From the NCBI RefSeq assembly GCF_900102025.1, contig NZ_FNAU01000017.1, forward strand, positions 1-37,544: DNA of 37,544 nucleotides. The letters run 5' to 3'. This document shows positions 7,513-16,097 of this stretch, one piece after another. Below the pieces are notes generated by a model that did no database searches, was not told where the DNA came from, and saw nothing but the letters and a program-made list of their open reading frames with translations. Positions within the stretch are counted from its first letter, which is position 1; each line of letters starts with the position of its first letter. A program made the translations under genes and the position numbers. This DNA is from Actinobaculum suis (GTDB taxonomy: Bacteria; Actinomycetota; Actinomycetes; Actinomycetales; Actinomycetaceae).

Positions 7513-7573
7513 GGTTGCCAACCAAGGCAAGTAGGGTTGCCAACCAAGGCAAGTAGGGTTGCCAACCAAGGCA
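7492..7573. repeat. 22-bp tandem repeat spanning the gpmA stop codon
   Basis: The unit GTTGCCAACCAAGGCAAGTAGG occurs perfectly at 7492-7513, 7514-7535 and 7536-7557, plus a partial copy to 7573. The first copy holds the last codons and the TAG stop of gpmA, so the array grew from the gene's 3' end. A 22-bp period does not preserve frame. Confidence 0.95.
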
Positions 7574-7597
7574 AAACAAATTAGTTCTTGCTAAAAA

Positions 7598-7639
7598 GCC
7601 CCGGAGTAGCCGCAACACACAAGCGGCTTACCCCGGGGC
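7598..7639 (+). terminator. Terminator between gpmA and phoU
   Basis: GCCCCGGAGTAGCCGC pairs with GCGGCTTACCCCGGGGC across a short loop, with one mismatch and a bulge. A-rich sequence precedes it (CTAAAAA) and an AT-rich one follows, so it could serve both convergent genes. Confidence 0.7.
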
Positions 7640-7660
7640 AATTATTATGTAGCGATCTTC

Positions 7661-7756
7661 CGCGCGGCCGAGCTTTCGGGCCGGCTAGCTTTCGCGCGGC
7701 CGAGCTTTCGGGCCGGCTAGCTTTCGCGCGGGCTCGCTTCGCCAAGGCCTAGTTTT
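7661..7756. repeat. 32-bp degenerate tandem repeat beyond the phoU stop
   Basis: The unit beginning CGCGCGGCCGAGCTTTCGGG recurs every 32 bp at 7661 and 7693, with a degenerate third copy from 7725. On the minus strand related motifs (GCCGCGCGAAAGCT) continue up to the phoU stop codon, so the array starts at the gene's 3' end. Confidence 0.8.
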
Positions 7757-7780
7757 GCCTAGGCCCAGCTTTCGCGCGGC

Positions 7781-8464
7781 CTAGCCGAGCATTTCTTCTT
7801 CAGTGCTCGGGCGCGGTTCCACATCAACATGCAGGCCAGTAATCAAGAACCGCATATTCCGGGCCGCATTCACGCCCTGATCGCCGTAGCGTTCCAGGAA
7901 ACGACCCAGAAGGATCACGTCCACCACGGTTTGCCGGGACAGATCGTTACTCTCATCCAGAACCAAATCGAAAGTCTGGCGGTGCAGTTCGTCGAGCTTG
8001 TCGTCGTCGGCCTCAAGCTGCTTCGCCAACTCGATATCTTGGGTTTCGATCATCTTGGCCACTCGCTGGCCTTGCTTCGCGGCGGCTTCACCCATTTTCA
8101 CGATCAGATCGTAGGCATCGCCATCAACGGCAGTCTGCGGGAAGCGACCGCGGGCGATATAGGCCACGTGGCGTGCCAAATCACCCATGCGTTCCAAAAT
8201 GGTAGCGATCCGCAAGGCGGTAACCACCGTACGCAAATCGGAGGCAACGGGCGCCTGCCGCGCCAGCAAGGAAATCGCCATTTCTTCGATTTGCCGCTCC
8301 AAATGATCGATATGCGAATCCGCATCAATCACGCTTTCAGCCAGGCCCAAATTGGCATCGCGGAGCGATTGTGCTGCCTGATCCATGGCTTTCGAGGCGC
8401 TACGGGCCATTAAGGTGAGAGTTTCTTCAAGCACCCTCATTTCATTGCGAAATTCTTCGCGCAT
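7781..8464 (-). CDS. phoU: Phosphate-signalling accessory protein PhoU
   Basis: A 227-residue all-helical cytoplasmic protein made of two three-helix PhoU repeats (about residues 15-105 and 118-210). Metal-binding-type motifs are visible in each: ATILERMGDLARHVAYIA in the first and LGRFLERYGDQGVNAARN in the second. PhoU damps signalling from the phosphate sensor kinase and modulates the Pst transporter; no pst genes are in this window. It is divergent from the sensor kinase gene and has 11-bp phased GTTCATC/GTTTACC-like repeats in its promoter, so it is probably controlled by the adjacent response regulator. Confidence 0.95.
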   Translation of the reverse strand: MREEFRNEMRVLEETLTLMARSASKAMDQAAQSLRDANLGLAESVIDADSHIDHLERQIEEMAISLLARQAPVASDLRTVVTALRIATILERMGDLARHVAYIARGRFPQTAVDGDAYDLIVKMGEAAAKQGQRVAKMIETQDIELAKQLEADDDKLDELHRQTFDLVLDESNDLSRQTVVDVILLGRFLERYGDQGVNAARNMRFLITGLHVDVEPRPSTEEEMLG

Positions 8465-8533
8465 ACATGCTCCTTTATTTTCCTGAATGCAAATGCAGGC
8501 ACGGCATAAGGCGCCGGGAGGCGCACTCGGCGT

Positions 8534-8590
8534 CTATAACACCAGCTTATGATGAACTGGAAAATACGGGCGGGTAAACGCGCGGTAAAT
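8534..8590 (-). promoter_or_regulatory. Candidate PHO boxes and -10 of phoU
   Basis: Read on the minus strand, GGTAAAT (8584-8590), GGTAAAC (8573-8579) and GATGAAC (8551-8557) correspond to ATTTACC, GTTTACC and GTTCATC, spaced 11 and 22 bp. This resembles the 11-bp direct-repeat units (GTTCACC-like) bound by PhoP-type regulators. A TTATAG-like -10 (8534-8539) follows, so the repeats replace the -35, as expected for an activated promoter. Confidence 0.45.
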
Positions 8591-8614
8591 CGCGGCTCGC
8601 GCTGCCTCACGCAT

Positions 8615-8643
8615 TTCCCGCAATCCAAAATCCTCGCTACTCT
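8615..8643 (+). promoter_or_regulatory. Leaderless-type promoter of the sensor kinase gene
   Basis: TTCCCG (8615-8620), a 17-bp spacer and TACTCT (8638-8643) are followed by 6 nt and the ATG at 8650. Transcription would start at the ATG. The alternative is that GAGGAT acts as a very close Shine-Dalgarno. Confidence 0.5.
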
Positions 8644-8649
8644 GAGGAT

Positions 8650-10119
8650 ATGCACGGAATGCTTCCCGCGGCGAATCTCGACCTTGGAGTGCCGCCGCAG
8701 ATGATGATGCTTTTACTTATCGCGGCTTTGCTCGGACTGGCCGTGGGAGTTACGGCCTCGCTTGCCTACATGCATTCTCAACGCACGTTCAAAGACGGCG
8801 CTAGTGCCCGTTCCGTGCAAGCCGAATCCGAGCTCAATGCGAGCAGAATCCTCGATACGATTCCCGAGTTTCATATTCTCGTGGGCCCGGCAGACGTCGT
8901 CGAACGTGCCTCTACGCAGGCGTACAGTTTCGGGATCGTAAAGAACGGGGCCCTGGACCGCCCGGAATTCAAACAGCTGGCCGCGGAGATTCGGAGCACC
9001 GGGGAGATAGTGCGGAAAAGCTTGCGTATCCGCCGTTCCGTGCTCAAAGACCAAAGCGATATTCGCCTCGCCTTGTACGGCGCGCCGCTTTCTAATGGGC
9101 GGGTGCTCATTCTGTTTGAAGACAATACGAAGAAAATCCGAGTGGAAGAAACCCGGCGCGATTTTGTGGCGAATGTTTCCCACGAACTAAAAACTCCCGT
9201 GGGTGCTATTTCCTTGCTTGCGGAAACGATCGCGAGTGCGGCAGACGACGCCGTAGCGGTACGCCATTTTGCGGGCCAGCTGAACCTAGAGGTGGAGCGG
9301 CTGCGCGGGCTGGTTATGGACATGATTGAGCTTTCGCGGGTACAGGATAAAGACGCGCTTTCGGTACCCGAACTCGTGGAAGTGGATGCGGTAATAGCGG
9401 AGTCTGTGGCCCGCATGAAAGTGGAAGCCGCTGAACGTGACGTGAAAATAGTCACGGGAGGAACGCCGGGGTTGCGAGTGTATGGGGACCGAAAAATGTT
9501 GGCCACCGCGATTCGTAACCTTTTGGATAACGCGGTGCGTTACACCCGCCCGCACGGCCGGGTTTCCGTGGCTACCAGCCTGGAGGAAAACCAAGTGCGA
9601 ATAGCGGTGATCGACCAAGGGGAAGGTATCCCGCCAGAACTGCATGAACGTATCTTTGAACGCTTCTACCGTGGGGATCACGCGCGGGACCGGAACTCCG
9701 GCGGGTCCGGGATCGGCTTGGCCATCGTCAAACACGTGGTGCAAGACCACGGTGGCCATATCCGGTTGTGGAGCAAAAAGGGGCAAGGATCTACTTTCAC
9801 GATCGTGCTACCCGAGCCGTATATTCCGGATTCGACCGGCCCAGCTACGGCCCCTGCTACGGCGGTTGCCGCAGCTCCGAGCACGGCCGCCGCTACCGGG
9901 CCTGGTCCGAACGCTGCGGCCCCTGCCTCAGTCACAGCTACGGCTGGCCCGGCTCCCGCGCAACTTCCGCAAAGTCGCGCGGGAGCTCCGGAGCGTGCCG
10001 CGCAACTTCCCGCGGGAAGCAGAGATAAAACCGCAAATAAAATCGCGCCGCTGGCGGGCAGTACCACTAAAACTGGCGCCACTGAGGCGAAGGAAACTTC
10101 CCGTATCAGCAACAAGTAA
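8650..10119 (+). CDS. senX3: Sensor histidine kinase, SenX3/PhoR type
   Basis: A 489-residue membrane-linked kinase. A hydrophobic segment at about residues 17-40 anchors it; a PAS-like sensor region follows (IPEFHILVGPADVV to about 155). The HisKA H-box is FVANVSHELKTPVGAI with the phospho-accepting His178, then the N-box NLLDNAVRYTRP, G1 DQGEGIPPE, F-box ERFYRGD and G2 GSGIGLAIVKH. The final 100 residues are an unusual Ala/Pro/Gly/Thr-rich tail absent from typical SenX3 or PhoR. It lies 70 bp before the response regulator and opposite phoU, so phosphate sensing is the likely role; in mycobacteria the pair is senX3-regX3, in Streptomyces phoR-phoP. Confidence 0.93.
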   Translation: MHGMLPAANLDLGVPPQMMMLLLIAALLGLAVGVTASLAYMHSQRTFKDGASARSVQAESELNASRILDTIPEFHILVGPADVVERASTQAYSFGIVKNGALDRPEFKQLAAEIRSTGEIVRKSLRIRRSVLKDQSDIRLALYGAPLSNGRVLILFEDNTKKIRVEETRRDFVANVSHELKTPVGAISLLAETIASAADDAVAVRHFAGQLNLEVERLRGLVMDMIELSRVQDKDALSVPELVEVDAVIAESVARMKVEAAERDVKIVTGGTPGLRVYGDRKMLATAIRNLLDNAVRYTRPHGRVSVATSLEENQVRIAVIDQGEGIPPELHERIFERFYRGDHARDRNSGGSGIGLAIVKHVVQDHGGHIRLWSKKGQGSTFTIVLPEPYIPDSTGPATAPATAVAAAPSTAAATGPGPNAAAPASVTATAGPAPAQLPQSRAGAPERAAQLPAGSRDKTANKIAPLAGSTTKTGATEAKETSRISNK

Positions 10120-10189
10120 TAGACCGGCGGCGAAAAAGCGCCGCACTACCCGCGCTAGCGAGTAGAGAAAACGAAGGGATAGATACTAG

Positions 10190-10882
10190 ATGACACGGAT
10201 TCTCGTGGTTGACGACGAACCTGCGTACCGCGATACGTTGGCGTTCAATTTGGAACGTGAAGGCTACGAGGTGGAGACGGCGTCGAATGGTAATGCGGCG
10301 ATGGAGAGCGTGCGGGCCCGCACCCCGGATCTGATTCTTTTGGACCTCATGCTGCCCGGCCTTTCCGGGGAAGAGATTGCCCGCCGAGTGCGCCAAGAAT
10401 CTAATGTGCCGATCATAATGCTCACCGCCAAGGATTCGGAGATCGATAAAGTGGTGGGTCTGGAAGTCGGCGCCGATGATTACGTGACTAAGCCCTATTC
10501 GTATCGGGAACTCCTGGCCCGCGTGCGGGCGGTATTGCGCCGCGTGGAAGGTGGCGGGCCGCTGGAAGAAGAGGAAGAAGTACTGCGGGTGGGCCGGGTA
10601 GAAATGGACACCGAAAAGCATGAAGTGCGGGTGGCGGGCGAAGAAATTCAGATGCCCCTGCGCGAATTCGAATTACTGGAGCTGTTTATTCGCAACCCGG
10701 ACCGAGTGCTCACGCGGTCGCAGATTTTGGACCGGATTTGGGGCGTGGACTACATGGGGGATTCAAAGACCCTGGACGTACACGTGAAGCGTATTCGTTC
10801 CAAGATCGAAGAAGAGCCGCGGAACCCGAAAATGTTGGTGACCGTGCGCGGTCTGGGCTACAAGCTGGTGTCTACGGATTAG
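10190..10882 (+). CDS. regX3: OmpR-family response regulator, RegX3/PhoP type
   Basis: A 230-residue DNA-binding regulator. The receiver domain covers residues 1-115 with acidic pocket D8-D9, phospho-acceptor D52 in ILLDLMLPG, T79 and K101 (VTKPYSY). A winged helix domain follows (about 130-228), ending in VKRIRSKIEEEP and TVRGLGYKL. It should be phosphorylated by the upstream kinase and activate phosphate-starvation genes; GTTCACC-like direct repeats before phoU are a candidate target. The stop codon lies in the first copy of a 9-bp repeat. Confidence 0.96.
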   Translation: MTRILVVDDEPAYRDTLAFNLEREGYEVETASNGNAAMESVRARTPDLILLDLMLPGLSGEEIARRVRQESNVPIIMLTAKDSEIDKVVGLEVGADDYVTKPYSYRELLARVRAVLRRVEGGGPLEEEEEVLRVGRVEMDTEKHEVRVAGEEIQMPLREFELLELFIRNPDRVLTRSQILDRIWGVDYMGDSKTLDVHVKRIRSKIEEEPRNPKMLVTVRGLGYKLVSTD

Positions 10883-10950
10883 CCCGGTTAGCCCGGTTAG
10901 CCCGGTTAGCCCGGTTAGCCAGGTTAGCCCGGTTGGCCAGGTTGGCCCGG
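10879..10950. repeat. 9-bp tandem repeat (8 copies) beginning at the regX3 stop codon
   Basis: Eight head-to-tail copies of TTAGCCCGG (later ones TTAGCCAGG, TTGGCCAGG and TTGGCCCGG) begin with the TAG stop at 10880-10882. The period of 9 repeats the stop codon in frame at least five more times. Confidence 0.95.
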
Positions 10951-11163
10951 GAACCGCTTGGGGTACGCGTGGGGCGCGCTAATCGCAGCAGTTGGCGCAG
11001 GGTGCGCTAACCACAGCGGTGAGCGCGGGGGAGAAGTGCTGCCGTTGGCGCGGTAGGTGCGCGCGGGGTACTCTAACCGCGGTAGGTGAGTGCGAGCCAT
11101 AACCGCGGCAGATAATCGCGGAGAGTGGAAAAGAAGGACTCGCGCGTAATATAGCCCAGATGG
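10951..11163. other. Gene-free degenerate repeat region before carD
   Basis: No gene is visible. The sequence is built of loose repeats such as GCGCGCTAATCGCAGCAG, GTGCGCTAACCACAGCGG and GTACTCTAACCGCGG. It continues the repeat tract that begins at the regX3 stop and ends at the carD promoter. Confidence 0.6.
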
Positions 11164-11169
11164 TAGAAT
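11164..11169 (+). promoter_or_regulatory. Candidate carD -10 element
   Basis: TAGAAT, preceded by TGG, is a plausible -10 with no recognisable -35. It would give a leader of about 50 nt before the carD ATG, which has GGAAGGG 10 nt upstream. Confidence 0.4.
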
Positions 11170-11228
11170 GGCACCTTGTATAGCGCGAGTTTAGTCGCGG
11201 TGGGCAAGCTTGGAAGGGTAGTTGCTCG

Positions 11229-11780
11229 ATGCCGTTTAAGGTTGGCGAAACCGTTATTTATCCTCATCATGGAGCCGCCGAAATTATTGATATTTCGGAC
11301 AAGGTGATTAGGGGTGAGAAGCGGCGCTACCTCACCTTGAATGTGACCCAGAGCGACATGGTTATTCAGGTTCCCGAAGCCTCCCTGGAAGAGGTCGGGG
11401 TGCGCGATGTTTCCAATGAAGAACAGTTGCAGAAGGTTTTCGATGTGCTTCGCGCCGTCGATATTGAGGAACCTTCTAATTGGAGCAGGCGTTACAAGGC
11501 GAACTCGGAGAAGCTTTCTTCCGGTGACGTAATGAAGGTGGCGGAGGTAGTGCGTGATTTGACGCGCCGCGATCGCGATCGGCATCTTTCTGCCGGAGAA
11601 AAGCGCATGTTGCAACAAGCTCGCGGAATTCTCGGTTCGGAAGTAGCTTTGGCCCGGGAACTTTCCGAAGAAGATACGGACGCCTTACTAGACGAAATCT
11701 TAGAAGAAGGTGCCCAGGCCGCCGCCAAAGCCGCGGCGGAAAAGAAAGCTAAGAAGAAGTCGAAGACCGCCAAGAAGTAA
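11229..11780 (+). CDS. carD: CarD-family RNA polymerase-binding transcription regulator
   Basis: A 183-residue protein that binds RNA polymerase beta and stabilises the open promoter complex. The N-terminal RNA polymerase-interacting domain (residues 1-60) is clear: [19 protein letters not shown], then [10 protein letters not shown] and MVIQVPE. The helical DNA-binding C-terminal domain follows, with [17 protein letters not shown] and [16 protein letters not shown]. The protein ends in a Lys/Ala-rich tail of about 20 residues ([12 protein letters not shown]), longer than the usual mycobacterial form of about 160 residues. The genomic place, after the regX3-type regulator and before cysS, matches other actinobacteria except that ispD and ispF are missing. 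Confidence 0.97.
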   Translation: MPFKVGETVIYPHHGAAEIIDISDKVIRGEKRRYLTLNVTQSDMVIQVPEASLEEVGVRDVSNEEQLQKVFDVLRAVDIEEPSNWSRRYKANSEKLSSGDVMKVAEVVRDLTRRDRDRHLSAGEKRMLQQARGILGSEVALARELSEEDTDALLDEILEEGAQAAAKAAAEKKAKKKSKTAKK

Positions 11781-11789
11781 CTACTTTGG

Positions 11790-11836
11790 TTTGGCCGGCC
11801 CCGGTAACTTTTGTGCTGTTACCCGGGCCGGCCAAA
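11790..11836. terminator. Bidirectional terminator between carD and the MFS gene
   Basis: GGCCGGCCCCGGTAAC (11793-11808) pairs with GTTACCCGGGCCGGCC (11818-11833) with a single mismatch, flanked by TTT on the left and AAAA on the right. The symmetric A/T flanks suit two convergent genes. Confidence 0.85.
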
Positions 11837-11846
11837 ATTATGCTCG

Positions 11847-11888
11847 GCCGCAGCTCGATTATGCCCTGCCGCAGCTCGATTATGCCCG
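11847..11888. repeat. 21-bp tandem duplication spanning the MFS gene stop codon
   Basis: GCCGCAGCTCGATTATGCCC plus one base occurs at 11847-11867 and 11868-11888. The inner copy contains the TAA stop (11880-11882, minus strand) of the transporter gene, the outer copy repeats it downstream. Confidence 0.9.
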
Positions 11889-13232
11889 GCCCAGCGCCGG
11901 AGTTTCCTCGCGATCCACGCGCAAGAAGAGCAAAAGCCCGGCAAATAATACGATCGCGATGCCAAGCACGCCGAAGTGTGCGGCGTCGGCCCGGGAAACC
12001 CCGGTGAGGGCAGCACCGGCAGCGATAGAAACCCCGTACAACAGCGGGGAAAGGAAAGAGATCGCCCGCCCGGTAGTGGCATACAAGCCAAACATTTCCC
12101 CGCTCAGTTCCGGAGGAGTAATCCGCGCCAGATAGGTACGCGAGGAACTTTGTACCGGGCCCACGAAAATACAGAGCAGCAACCCACATACCCAGAAAGC
12201 GGGTTTACCGGCACCGCGCAATAAGAACACGCCTAAACCAGCCACCAACATGAGCGAAAGCGAAGCAATAATCAGCCGGCGCGAACCGATACGGTCGTCG
12301 AGCCGCCCAAAAATAATCGTAGCCACCCCGGCCACCAAGTTCGCGGCGATCCCGAAAACCATCACCTCCCCGGCAGAAAAACCGTAAGCAGCGGCCGCTA
12401 AAGTCCCACCGAAACTAAAAACGCCAGCCAAACCATCCCGGTACACCGCGGAAGAAATAAGGAACCACACTACAGAACGGTTCGTGCGCCACAAGGTAAT
12501 AATTTGCCGCACAATTTGGCGGTAGGCACCAATAATTCCCAGCCGGGCAACGTCTTGCGGTTCCGTATCGGCAGAAGTGAGCATCAAAGGCGCCGAAAAT
12601 ACCAGCGTCCACACCGCACAAGCCAACATGCACACGCGAATATCGAGACTTTCGTGGGAAGTAACGCCAAACCAACCCACATCCGGGCCAATGAAACCCA
12701 CGTACAAAAGCAACAGCAATACGATGCCGCCCACATAACCCATACCCCAACCGAAACCGGAAACTCTCCCCACGTTCCCCGGCTCCGAAATGTCGGTAAC
12801 CATGGCGTTATACACCACCGAACCGATTTCGAACACAATATTGCCGATGGCTAGGAGCAATACGCCTAGCCACACTAGGGAAGGGCCCGGTTTTACCCAA
12901 AACATGCCGATCATGCAGACCACCGTGGCCAAAGTGGTAATCGTCAAAAGCGTGTTCTTCTTGCCCGTACGGTCTGCCCACTGCCCAATAGCCGGAGCCA
13001 GTAAAGCCACAATCACGCCGGCGGCAGAAAGCCCCCAGGCTACGTGCGTATTAGCGTCTTCCCCGAAAAGCCTGGCAGTGGTGAGATACGGGGTGAAAAC
13101 AAAAGTAGTCACTACCGAGTTAAAAGCGGCAGATCCCCAATCCCAGAGCGACCATGCCATAACTTTGCGTGTAATAAAGCCGCCGCGGCGCTTGCGGGGC
13201 GCAGTTCCGGTAGCTTCAAGTTCTTCGGCCAT
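11880..13232 (-). CDS. UMF1-family MFS transporter
   Basis: A 450-residue membrane transporter with about 12 hydrophobic segments. The ATG at 13232 is chosen because MAEELEATG leads into the family's opening (MAWSLWDWGSAAFNSVVTT); no Shine-Dalgarno is visible, but TATTCT lies 7 nt upstream and would make the message leaderless. Typical features of the UMF1 branch (YxiO-like, related to autophagy Atg22) are WDWGSAAFN, the MFS loop GQWADRTGKKN, VYNAMVTDISEP and the second-half loop GRLDDRIGSRR. The substrate is unknown. Convergent with carD and divergent from cysS, it occupies the place where ispD and ispF normally lie. Confidence 0.88.
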   Translation of the reverse strand: MAEELEATGTAPRKRRGGFITRKVMAWSLWDWGSAAFNSVVTTFVFTPYLTTARLFGEDANTHVAWGLSAAGVIVALLAPAIGQWADRTGKKNTLLTITTLATVVCMIGMFWVKPGPSLVWLGVLLLAIGNIVFEIGSVVYNAMVTDISEPGNVGRVSGFGWGMGYVGGIVLLLLLYVGFIGPDVGWFGVTSHESLDIRVCMLACAVWTLVFSAPLMLTSADTEPQDVARLGIIGAYRQIVRQIITLWRTNRSVVWFLISSAVYRDGLAGVFSFGGTLAAAAYGFSAGEVMVFGIAANLVAGVATIIFGRLDDRIGSRRLIIASLSLMLVAGLGVFLLRGAGKPAFWVCGLLLCIFVGPVQSSSRTYLARITPPELSGEMFGLYATTGRAISFLSPLLYGVSIAAGAALTGVSRADAAHFGVLGIAIVLFAGLLLFLRVDREETPALGRA

Positions 13233-13344
13233 ACGCACCAGAATAAACGTTCGGCATGGATTTCGGGTTGCCAAACAGTAAACGGGACAATATCGCACGC
13301 AACACGATATCTGAGCGGTTTAGGTGCCGGGCGCCGAATACGAC

Positions 13345-13356
13345 TAAGCTGAAGAG
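13345..13356 (+). promoter_or_regulatory. Leaderless-type -10 element of cysS
   Basis: TAAGCT (13345-13350) fits TANNNT and is 6 nt upstream of the GTG start. No proper Shine-Dalgarno is present between them, so the transcript probably starts at the GTG. Confidence 0.45.
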
Positions 13357-14784
13357 GTGAGCTTAGAGATATACGACTCGTTGTACAGGACCAACCGGAA
13401 GTTCGAGCCGCTCCACGCGGGGCAGGTTGGAATCTATCTGTGTGGGGCCACGGTACAAGGCTCCCCACATATTGGGCACATGCGTGCCTCCGTAGCTTTC
13501 GACGTGCTGGTGCGCTGGTTGCGCCGCCTCGGCTATAAGGTAACGCTGGTCCGTAATGTCACGGATATTGACGATAAAATTTTGGCGAAGTCTGCCGCGC
13601 ATGGCGAACCCTGGTGGGCTTGGGGCTACCACTACGAACGCGAATTTACGCAGGCCTATGAAGCGCTCGGAGTATTGCCACCTACATATGAACCGCGCGC
13701 TACCGGCCACATTCCGCAGATGCTGCAGCTAGTGCAAGACATTCTCGATAACGGGCATGCCTACCTGGGTGAAAACGGGAACGTCTATTTTGACGTAAAA
13801 TCCTTGCCTGATTACGGTTCGCTAACCCGGCAAAAGCTTTCCCACATGGTGGCAGACGAAGGTGAAGCGGAACCCGATAAGCGCAATCCGCACGATTTCG
13901 CGCTGTGGAAGGGGAGCAAACCGGGCGAGCCGGAAACCGCTTCCTGGGATGCGCCGTGGGGGCGCGGCCGGCCCGGTTGGCACTTAGAGTGCAGCGCGAT
14001 GGCCACCCACTATTTGGGTAACGAATTCGATATTCACGCCGGCGGGATCGACCTGCGTTTCCCGCACCACGAAAACGAACAGGCCCAGGCCCACGCAGCC
14101 GGCCGGCCCTTCGCCCGCCTGTGGATGCATAATGCGTGGGTTACCGTGAAGGGCGAAAAGATGGGCAAGTCCTTAGGGAACGCCCTCGAAGTGAAAAATA
14201 TTTTGCGGGAGGTACCGGCAGTGGTACTTCGCTTCGCCCTGGGTACCGTGCATTACCGTTCCACCGTCGAATATTCTCCGGAAACTTTGGCGGAAGCGGC
14301 GGCCGTGTGGGAGCGGCTGGCCGGTTTTGTGGAACGTTCCGTGGATGCGGTGGGCGAAGTAGATGCCGACGCCGTAGCTACCCTCCCGCTTTCTGAACTA
14401 CCGGCAGCTTTCGTGGATTCCATGAACGATGATCTCAATGTGAGTGGCGCGCTCGCGGCTATCCATGAGGAAGTGCGGCACGGAAATAATGCGCTCGCGG
14501 AACGCGATGACCCGGTAATACGGCAAACCCAAACCAAGGTGCGGGCCATGTTGGATGTGCTCGGCCTGGATCCTTTGGCCGCGCCGTGGCGCGATCGGGC
14601 AGGTACCAACGCTTCCGGGGAGGCACTGAGCAAGATCGTGGAAAGTCTGCTTGCCCAGCGGGCCGAAGCCCGGGCAGAAAAGGATTGGGCGCGAGCCGAT
14701 TCACTGCGCGATACTTTGACGGCAGCGGGTGTTATTGTGGAAGACTCTCCGGATGGGGCGCGCTGGCATCTGGAAACAGCCTAG
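13357..14784 (+). CDS. cysS: Cysteinyl-tRNA synthetase
   Basis: A 475-residue class I synthetase that charges tRNA-Cys. The GTG start gives [13 protein letters not shown], the family's normal opening. Zinc ligands begin with the Cys in [16 protein letters not shown], which also contains the HIGH motif, and continue with WHLECSAMA and the His/Glu in HHENEQAQ. The KMSKS loop is EKMGKSLGN. The C-terminal helical anticodon-binding region ends in [10 protein letters not shown]. It is followed after 83 bp by the rRNA methyltransferase gene, a conserved actinobacterial pair. Confidence 0.97.
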   Translation: MSLEIYDSLYRTNRKFEPLHAGQVGIYLCGATVQGSPHIGHMRASVAFDVLVRWLRRLGYKVTLVRNVTDIDDKILAKSAAHGEPWWAWGYHYEREFTQAYEALGVLPPTYEPRATGHIPQMLQLVQDILDNGHAYLGENGNVYFDVKSLPDYGSLTRQKLSHMVADEGEAEPDKRNPHDFALWKGSKPGEPETASWDAPWGRGRPGWHLECSAMATHYLGNEFDIHAGGIDLRFPHHENEQAQAHAAGRPFARLWMHNAWVTVKGEKMGKSLGNALEVKNILREVPAVVLRFALGTVHYRSTVEYSPETLAEAAAVWERLAGFVERSVDAVGEVDADAVATLPLSELPAAFVDSMNDDLNVSGALAAIHEEVRHGNNALAERDDPVIRQTQTKVRAMLDVLGLDPLAAPWRDRAGTNASGEALSKIVESLLAQRAEARAEKDWARADSLRDTLTAAGVIVEDSPDGARWHLETA

Positions 14785-14867
14785 GGTTAGCAGGCGCGAG
14801 CACAACTCCGGCACCGGAAACAGAACCAATCCACGTAAAACACGTAAAAGCAGTGAAGTGAGGACGT

Positions 14868-15866
14868 ATGGCGGACGGACGTACGCGGCGCCCGCGGGGC
14901 AAGAAAGGCCCCACGAAGGGTAGCGGCGGTAAAGGTAAGCGTAGGTTACAGGGACGCGGCCCCACCCCGAAGGCGGAGGACCGCGTTTACCACAAGGCTT
15001 ATAAGGCCAAGCGGGAAGCAGAAGAACGGGCCCAGCGGGAAGCGGCGCGAAAGGCCGCGCGGGTACCGAAATTGCGTAGCATCCTGCACTTACAGGAAGA
15101 CCACGAACTAATTTGTGGCCGCAATTCTGTACTCGAAGCAGTGCGGGCCGGTATACCCTTAGCGCGAGTTTTCCTCGCCGCTTCCATGACGGGCGATAAG
15201 CGGCTCACGGAAGTAGCACAAAAAGCAACGGCTTTCGGCGCGCCCCTCATCGAGGTTTCGCGCACCGAACTCGACCGCATGGCGGGCAACGAAAACCACC
15301 AAGGGGTGGCCATCGAGGTGCCACCATATGCCTATGCGAATCTGGAAGATCTTGCGGATAAGGCGGATGACCGCGCTTCGGCCCGGGATGAAGCACCATT
15401 GTTCATCGCCCTCGATTCGATTACGGACCCGCACAATCTGGGCGCGATAATGCGCAGCGCGGCGGCTTTCGGAGCGGATGGGGTAATCATTCCGGAGCGG
15501 CGCGCGGCCGGCGTTACCGCCACCGTGTGGAAGGTGAGTGCCGGTGCGGCTGCTTTCATGCCGGTAGCGCGGGTCACCAACTTGGTGCAGGCACTTACCA
15601 CGTTGAAGTCGCGCGGCTATTTCGTGGTGGGGCTCGACGGCGGGGGCGAAGTCTCCATTGAAAACTTGCATTTGGCGGATGCTCCGCTGGTTTTGGTCAC
15701 CGGTTCGGAAGGCCGTGGCCTGGCCCGGCTAACGCGCGATACCTGCGATCAAATCGCGTCCATTCCGATCTCGGAACGCATGGAATCCCTCAACGCTTCG
15801 GTAGCTACTGGGATTGCCCTGTTCGAAGTGGAACGCGTGCGGCGGGCCCGCCGTGCAGAGGCTTAG
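14868..15866 (+). CDS. rlmB: 23S rRNA (guanosine-2'-O-)-methyltransferase RlmB type (SpoU/TrmH family)
   Basis: A 332-residue enzyme expected to methylate a ribose 2'-hydroxyl in 23S rRNA using S-adenosylmethionine. An unusually basic N-terminus of about 60 residues (RRPRGKKGPTKGSGGKGKRR) probably aids RNA binding. The substrate-binding domain starts at ELICGRNSVLEAVRAG. SpoU motif 1 is LDSITDPHNLGAIMRSAAAFG, motif 2 is LVTGSEGRGL and motif 3 SLNASVATGIALFE, which form the trefoil-knot cofactor site. The neighbouring cysS is the usual partner. Exact target nucleotide cannot be read from sequence. Confidence 0.94.
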   Translation: MADGRTRRPRGKKGPTKGSGGKGKRRLQGRGPTPKAEDRVYHKAYKAKREAEERAQREAARKAARVPKLRSILHLQEDHELICGRNSVLEAVRAGIPLARVFLAASMTGDKRLTEVAQKATAFGAPLIEVSRTELDRMAGNENHQGVAIEVPPYAYANLEDLADKADDRASARDEAPLFIALDSITDPHNLGAIMRSAAAFGADGVIIPERRAAGVTATVWKVSAGAAAFMPVARVTNLVQALTTLKSRGYFVVGLDGGGEVSIENLHLADAPLVLVTGSEGRGLARLTRDTCDQIASIPISERMESLNASVATGIALFEVERVRRARRAEA

Positions 15867-15895
15867 TCTGAGCCCTGGCCGAGTTTGAGACTTAG

Positions 15896-15964
15896 CTTGA
15901 GTCTTGCTGGGCGGAGTTCGCAAAAAGGCATAGCCTGAGTTTTAGCTGGGCGGAGCTCGCAAAA
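15896..15964. repeat. 39-bp degenerate tandem duplication after rlmB
   Basis: GCTGGGCGGAGTTCGCAAAA (15906-15925) recurs at 15945-15964 with one change, and the 10 bases before each copy are also similar (CTTGAGTCTT and CCTGAGTTTTA). Weaker related pieces reach back to the rlmB stop codon. Confidence 0.85.
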
Positions 15965-16097
15965 CAGTTGGCTAGGCTGGGTGGGTTTTGGCCGCTGAAC
16001 GGCTACGCTATTACGTGTATGCAGATGCGGTGGCCGCGCTTGGCGCGTACCGCCGGCATTACCTCGCAAGCCCTTAACATTGGAGAGGCGGTAAGGC

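Noticed and set aside
13233-13356. T-box riboswitch before cysS
   Set aside because: The divergent interval is only about 120 bp, has no T-box sequence or specifier hairpin, and a leaderless -10 lies next to the GTG.
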